A stretch of DNA of 43,121 nucleotides, from NCBI GenBank assembly GCA_937139475.1, contig CAKZQF010000197.1, positions 1-43,121 on the forward strand. The letters are read 5' to 3'. This DNA comes from an uncultured Gammaproteobacteria bacterium. Its GTDB lineage: Bacteria; Pseudomonadota; Gammaproteobacteria; Enterobacterales; Psychrobiaceae. Of the stretch, positions 39,382 to 43,121 are shown piece after piece. The notes below the pieces were generated by a model. The model did not search any database. It was not told the origin of the DNA and saw nothing but the letters and a program-made list of their open reading frames with translations. The translations under genes and the position numbers were made by a program. Every line of letters begins with the position of its first letter. Within the stretch, counting starts at the first letter, position 1.

Positions 39382-39408
39382 AAAAAGGGCGCCTTATCTT
39401 AAGCGCCC
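39382..39408 (-). terminator. Terminator of the TorF-type gene
   Basis: GGGCGC (39387-39392) pairs with GCGCCC (39403-39408), extended by a TT/AA pair past one bulge. In the minus direction it is followed by TTTTTG. It lies 22 bases beyond the stop codon. Confidence 0.7.
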
Positions 39409-39429
39409 GATTATCAATCAATATACAAC

Positions 39430-40086
39430 TTATAAATCAATATCAACAGAATAAGAGATAACAAACAGAACGTTTGGCTCTATTGCGTTATCATCCATAT
39501 CAGTGACTGAGAAAGTAAAATTATCTTTGCTTAAGCTTACACCGTAGTCACTCACGCTACCACCACCATCAGAATCGGAAATACCGTAGTGGAAACCTAG
39601 CTCTAGCCCTTGTGCAACTTCAAATGCCAAATCAGCGTATATATAGTGAGCGTCTCCAAAATCTGCTCCGGCTTCAGAGTCCGCTGTTACGAATGCACCA
39701 ACAGTAATAGCTTCCCACGAAGCACTTGCATAAACCTCGCTCGCATCACAATCTCCACATCCTGGGAATCCATAAAAAATATAGCCTAGGTCAATTGCCA
39801 CTTCACCAGCGTCAAAGCCATACCCTGCATAAAAATCAACCTCTGCACTAGTATCATCACCAAAATCAACATTTGAAGCCCAAGTTCCAACGTAAAAGCC
39901 AGACGCCGCATTATAGTCAATACCACCTGAAATAGCGGGTTGATCATCGGTTTGGGTCATTCCGCGCCACACATAGTTGCTGGTTACACCGACGTTAGCA
40001 GATAGCCCTTCAACGGCATGAGATTTTTCTGAGTAGATGCCAGCAGTTAGTAAAGTAGCAGACAAAATAAGTGATAACTTCTTCAT
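39430..40086 (-). CDS. TorF-family putative outer-membrane porin
   Basis: A 218-residue exported beta-barrel protein. The signal peptide MKKLSLILSATLLTAGIYSEKSHA ends at SHA. The mature part shows the TorF/Gcw_chp pattern NYVWRGMTQTDDQPAISGG near its start, then alternating hydrophobic strands (FYVGTWASNVDF, VDFYAGYGFDAG). Two cysteines lie in PGCGDCDASEVY, an external-loop-like position. Function is not established in the family. I chose the ATG at 40086, with AGGAAT upstream, over an in-frame extension to 40170. It is divergent from crp. The intervening 40087-40443 (357 bases) is AT-rich and holds both promoters and a TGCACT/AGTGCA repeat, but I see no clear CRP site or gene. Confidence 0.82.
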   Translation of the reverse strand: MKKLSLILSATLLTAGIYSEKSHAVEGLSANVGVTSNYVWRGMTQTDDQPAISGGIDYNAASGFYVGTWASNVDFGDDTSAEVDFYAGYGFDAGEVAIDLGYIFYGFPGCGDCDASEVYASASWEAITVGAFVTADSEAGADFGDAHYIYADLAFEVAQGLELGFHYGISDSDGGGSVSDYGVSLSKDNFTFSVTDMDDNAIEPNVLFVISYSVDIDL

Positions 40087-40210
40087 GGTAATTCCTCTAA
40101 TTAAAATTATTAATTTTTCTGAAACCAACAAAGCACTAACTAGGCCAACCCTATTATCGTTTGATTTCATTAAGTTTTTTATTATTTAATTATAATTTAG
40201 AGCAGACCAC

Positions 40211-40227
40211 TGCACTATTTGAGTGCA
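40211..40227. promoter_or_regulatory. Inverted repeat TGCACT-N5-AGTGCA between torF-like gene and crp
   Basis: A perfect 6-bp inverted repeat with a 5-base centre in the torF-crp intergenic region. It may be a dimeric regulator site. It does not match the CRP consensus TGTGA-N6-TCACA. Confidence 0.3.
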
Positions 40228-40443
40228 TAAAACAATCAACTTGGTGCGACAACCTATTGATTTTATGTTGTTTGTGCAATTTTAGTTCATTACAGGATTA
40301 AATGAGTTCGCTCTTTCGTTACCAATCACCACCAGGCATTTAACAATTACTGTTAAAAAACAGATATTTTTCCATTTCGTAGTAAATCACTTCGTTATCG
40401 GCTACTATTTAGTTATTCATCCGATTATTCAAGAAGAGGACTT

Positions 40444-41079
40444 ATGTCAGTCATCCAAAAACCGCAACAAGACCCAGTAGTAGACTGGTTTCTTTCGCAG
40501 TGTCATTTGCATAAGTACCCTAAAAAAAGCACCCTAATTCACCGTGGTGATGTAGCCGATACTTTATATTATATCGTTGAAGGCTCAGTAGCCGTTTTGA
40601 TCAAAGACGAACAAGGCAAAGAAATGATTTTGTCTTACTTGTCTAAAGGGGATTTTGTTGGTGAACTGGCGTTATTTGAAGATCAGCCTGAACGTACCGC
40701 CTGGGTAAAAACCAGAGAAGCTTGCGTTATTGCCGAAATATCATTTACACGCTTCAAGCAATTAGTACAAACTAATCCTGAAATATTAATGCGCCTTTCT
40801 AAGCAAATGGCTGACAGGCTACAAAGCACCAGTGAAAAAGTTGGTGATTTAGCATTTCTCGATGTAACCGGACGTATTGCCCAGACCCTACTTAATTTGT
40901 GTAAGCAACCCGATGCGATGACCCACCCCGATGGCATGCAAATTAAGATTACCCGCCAAGAAATAGGGCAGATAGTTAGTTGTTCACGTGAAACCGTTGG
41001 TCGCGTTTTAAAATTACTGGAAGAGCAAGAGTTAATTTCTGCTCATGGTAAAACAATCGTCGTATTTGGCACTCGATAA
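40444..41079 (+). CDS. crp: cAMP receptor protein
   Basis: A 211-residue global regulator, near identical to Escherichia coli CRP by eye. The cAMP-binding cup is seen in [18 protein letters not shown], with the conserved Glu and Arg; the following residue is Thr where Escherichia coli has Ser83. The C-helix [13 protein letters not shown] retains Thr127 and Ser128. The HTH reads [20 protein letters not shown], with the DNA-contacting Arg, Glu and Arg intact, so the DNA site should be the standard one. AGAGGA lies just upstream of the ATG. A perfect terminator follows. Confidence 0.97.
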   Translation: MSVIQKPQQDPVVDWFLSQCHLHKYPKKSTLIHRGDVADTLYYIVEGSVAVLIKDEQGKEMILSYLSKGDFVGELALFEDQPERTAWVKTREACVIAEISFTRFKQLVQTNPEILMRLSKQMADRLQSTSEKVGDLAFLDVTGRIAQTLLNLCKQPDAMTHPDGMQIKITRQEIGQIVSCSRETVGRVLKLLEEQELISAHGKTIVVFGTR

Positions 41080-41089
41080 ACACCCTATC

Positions 41090-41127
41090 ATAACGCTGCA
41101 ACATCCTGTTGTAGCGTTATTTTCTTT
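41090..41127 (+). terminator. Terminator of crp
   Basis: ATAACGCT (41090-41097) pairs with AGCGTTAT (41113-41120) and continues through a G-U pair and CAACA/TGTTG around a 3-base loop. It is followed by TTTCTTT. Confidence 0.85.
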
Positions 41128-41213
41128 CAATATCACTCCTCTCCCCCTAGCTCAACCGATTACATTTCAGGTTAAAAAAACACCACATTTTCATTTTTTT
41201 TGAGCTAAAGCTC

Positions 41214-41219
41214 TATACT
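41214..41219 (+). promoter_or_regulatory. Possible -10 of the acyl-CoA dehydrogenase promoter
   Basis: TATACT lies 99 bases before the start codon. No good -35 is seen; a T-run occupies that position. Confidence 0.35.
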
Positions 41220-41257
41220 CTGGTCTGATCTGCTGTTACTATCGAACCCAACAAATG

Positions 41258-41278
41258 TTTCAAACAAGCGTTTTGAAA
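41258..41278. promoter_or_regulatory. PsrA-like operator before the acyl-CoA dehydrogenase gene
   Basis: TTTCAAAC-AAGC-GTTTTGAAA is an inverted repeat, perfect except for one extra T. It resembles the published PsrA consensus (CAAAC-N2-4-GTTTG type) that controls fatty-acid degradation in Shewanella and Pseudomonas. It lies 39 bases downstream of the TATACT, consistent with repression. The factor assignment is an inference. Confidence 0.45.
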
Positions 41279-41317
41279 TGACGATTATAACAACCTTAGC
41301 TGATTACAGAGGTGAGC

Positions 41318-43120
41318 ATGCCAGAATATAAAGCCCCACTAAAAGACATTGAATTTGTAATGAACGAAGTTTTAGACTTTGAACAACACTACGCCAATTT
41401 ACCAGGCGGAGACGAAGCATCTCCAGACCTAGTTAATGCCATTTTAGTTGAAGCTGCAAAATTCTCTGAAGAAGTGCTTTCACCATTAAACCAAATCGGT
41501 GACCAACAAGGTTGTACTCGTCACGAAGATGGTAGCGTTACAACACCTGAAGGATTTAAAGACGCCTATAGCCAGTATGTTGAAGGTGGTTGGCCATCGC
41601 TAGCACATGACACTGAATATGGTGGACAAGGCCTACCTGAGTCATTGAGTTCAATCATCAGTGAAATGGTTGGTACTTCTAACTGGTCTTGGGGAATGTA
41701 CCCAGGTCTAAGTCATGGCTGTATGAACACATTAACAAGCCACGGTACTGATGAACAAAAACAAGCTTACTTGCCTAAATTAATCAGTGGTGAGTGGACT
41801 GGTACCATGTGTTTAACTGAACCACATGCAGGTACTGACTTAGGTCTATTACGCACCAAAGCAGAACCAAACGAAGACGGTAGCTATAATATCACTGGTA
41901 CCAAAATCTTTATCTCTTCTGGTGAGCACGATATGTCTGAGAACATCATCCATATCGTATTAGCACGCCTACCTGGTGCACCAGCTGGTACTAAAGGTAT
42001 CTCACTATTTATCGTGCCTAAGTTTAATATTGACGGCGAAAGTAACACACTAGATCAAAATGCAGTGACCTGTGGTTCAATCGAACACAAAATGGGTATC
42101 CACGGCAATTCAACTTGTGTAATGAACTTTGACGGTGCTAAAGGCTTCCTAATCGGCGCTGAAAACCGTGGCCTAAACTGCATGTTCACCTTTATGAACA
42201 GTGCGCGTATCGGTACAGCGATTCAAGGTTTAGCAGCAGCGGAAGGCTCTTTCCAAGGCGCATTAGCTTACGCTAAAGACCGCCTACAAATGCGTTCTTT
42301 AAGTGGTGCAAAAAACCCAGAAGGCGCTGCCGACCCAATCATTGTACACCCAGATGTACGCCGTATGCTGTTAACCCAAAAAGCATTTGCCGAAGGCAAC
42401 CGTGCAATGCTTTATTTTGGTGCTCAACAAAATGATATCGCGCACAATGGCGCAACACCTGAAGCACGTAAAGAAGCCAGTGACTTGCTATCTTTCCTAA
42501 CACCAATCATGAAAGCATTTATGACAGAAACAGGATATGAAGCAGCAAACCACGGTGTTCAATGTTTCGGTGGTCATGGTTTCATTCAAGAGTGGGGCAT
42601 GGAGCAAATCGTTCGAGACACGCGTATCTCAATGCTTTATGAAGGAACTACTGGTGTTCAGGCACTTGATTTATTAGGTCGTAAAGTACTAATGACTCAG
42701 GGTGAACTACTTAAAAACTTCACCAAAATTGTACATACCTTCGTTAAGTCTCAAAGTGAGAACGAAGCGATGGGTGAATTCATCAAACCGCTTGCCGACC
42801 TTAATAAGCAATGGGGTGAAGTCACTATGGAAATTGGTATGAAAGCAATGCAAGATCAAGACGAAGTTGGTGCTGCATCTGTTGACTACTTAATGTACTC
42901 AGGTTACGTATCACTGGCATACTTCTGGGCGAAAATGGCGGATGTTGCACAACGCAAACTAGCGGAAGGTGAAGGCGATGCGGCTTTCTACCAAGCTAAA
43001 ATCGATACAGCGCGTTTTTATTACGCACGTATCTTACCGCGCACATTGTCGCATACAGCGATGATTAAAGCCGGTAACAGCACGCTAGCAGCAATCGATA
43101 GCGAACACTTCGCCTTTTAA
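41318..43120 (+). CDS. Acyl-CoA dehydrogenase with C-terminal extension (DmdC/long type)
   Basis: A 600-residue FAD-dependent dehydrogenase for alpha-beta oxidation of acyl-CoA. It has the N-terminal extension typical of the 600-residue subgroup (MPEYKAPLKDIEFVMNEVLD). The conserved block GTMCLTEPHAGTDLGLLRTKA is split between the FAD and substrate sites. The catalytic base is probably E442 in MLYEGTTGVQALDLLGRK. The C-terminal domain is the added helical region seen in DmdC and related enzymes, whose substrates range from fatty acyl-CoA to 3-methylmercaptopropionyl-CoA; the exact substrate cannot be read here. AGAGG lies 5 bases before the ATG at 41318; a GTG two codons earlier is also in frame. 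The gene is complete, with its stop at the window edge. Confidence 0.93.
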   Translation: MPEYKAPLKDIEFVMNEVLDFEQHYANLPGGDEASPDLVNAILVEAAKFSEEVLSPLNQIGDQQGCTRHEDGSVTTPEGFKDAYSQYVEGGWPSLAHDTEYGGQGLPESLSSIISEMVGTSNWSWGMYPGLSHGCMNTLTSHGTDEQKQAYLPKLISGEWTGTMCLTEPHAGTDLGLLRTKAEPNEDGSYNITGTKIFISSGEHDMSENIIHIVLARLPGAPAGTKGISLFIVPKFNIDGESNTLDQNAVTCGSIEHKMGIHGNSTCVMNFDGAKGFLIGAENRGLNCMFTFMNSARIGTAIQGLAAAEGSFQGALAYAKDRLQMRSLSGAKNPEGAADPIIVHPDVRRMLLTQKAFAEGNRAMLYFGAQQNDIAHNGATPEARKEASDLLSFLTPIMKAFMTETGYEAANHGVQCFGGHGFIQEWGMEQIVRDTRISMLYEGTTGVQALDLLGRKVLMTQGELLKNFTKIVHTFVKSQSENEAMGEFIKPLADLNKQWGEVTMEIGMKAMQDQDEVGAASVDYLMYSGYVSLAYFWAKMADVAQRKLAEGEGDAAFYQAKIDTARFYYARILPRTLSHTAMIKAGNSTLAAIDSEHFAF

Positions 43121-43121
43121 T

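Noticed and set aside
40087..40443. CRP autoregulatory site upstream of crp
   Set aside because: No sequence there matches TGTGA-N6-TCACA well enough on either strand.

Overview
The window is chromosomal core DNA from a gammaproteobacterium, most likely an Alteromonadales member of the Colwelliaceae type (Colwellia/Thalassotalea-like). The genus call is an inference. It rests on an argininosuccinate lyase fused to an N-acetylglutamate synthase domain, a complete pilMNOPQ-aroK-aroB-damX-dam block, a rhlB/trxA/rho block, a srkA-dsbA pair, and a CRP nearly identical to the enterobacterial protein. No rRNA, tRNA, CRISPR array, transposase or prophage gene was seen.

Layout. Bases 1-1116 hold a possible gene fragment at the left edge, an OsmC-family (YhfA-like) gene with its terminator, and a small secreted protein of unknown function. 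Bases 1123-10079 (minus strand) are the type IV pilus assembly genes pilM-N-O-P-Q followed by aroK, aroB, damX and dam. pilQ is interrupted by one in-frame TAA, although everything on both sides remains in the same frame. Bases 10285-12861 (plus) are mrcA, for penicillin-binding protein 1A. Bases 12963-17665 (minus) are an arginine operon argC-argB-argF-argH(A), preceded by a two-box ArgR operator over a good promoter. argG is absent between argF and argH, and the divergent neighbour is an SDR-type gene rather than argE. Bases 18703-22523 (minus) are a run of ppx, a mercaptopyruvate-type sulfurtransferase, an AraC regulator and a transglutaminase-like protein. Bases 22642-25896 hold rhlB (minus) and divergent trxA and rho (plus).

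Bases 26028-27121 hold a GFA-family gene, a small exported hypothetical and msrB. Bases 27238-32178 are the leucine operon leuABCD, with a recognisable attenuator: a leader peptide rich in Leu codons, a terminator and a competing antiterminator. Bases 32207-35253 (minus) hold a PAS/GGDEF/EAL protein whose catalytic motifs are all degraded, and a small cytochrome c. Bases 35353-37407 (plus) hold a small conserved protein, srkA and dsbA. A short 8-bp tandem repeat follows. Bases 37599-40086 (minus) are rpe-trpS (no gph) and a TorF-type outer-membrane protein. Bases 40444-43120 (plus) are crp and a large acyl-CoA dehydrogenase.

How the genes work together. The window is mostly housekeeping: aromatic, arginine and leucine biosynthesis, mismatch-repair methylation, cell-wall synthesis, RNA turnover and termination, thiol redox and global carbon control. 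Several genes (crp, yhfA-like, trpS, rpe, dam, damX, aroB, aroK, pilus genes, mrcA) are also close together in Escherichia coli, but here they are permuted. The points most worth a second look are the single stop codon in pilQ, the leu attenuator, the degenerate GGDEF-EAL protein, the arginine operon lacking argG, and the ppx-sulfurtransferase-AraC-transglutaminase cluster. I found no clear previously undescribed multi-gene system.
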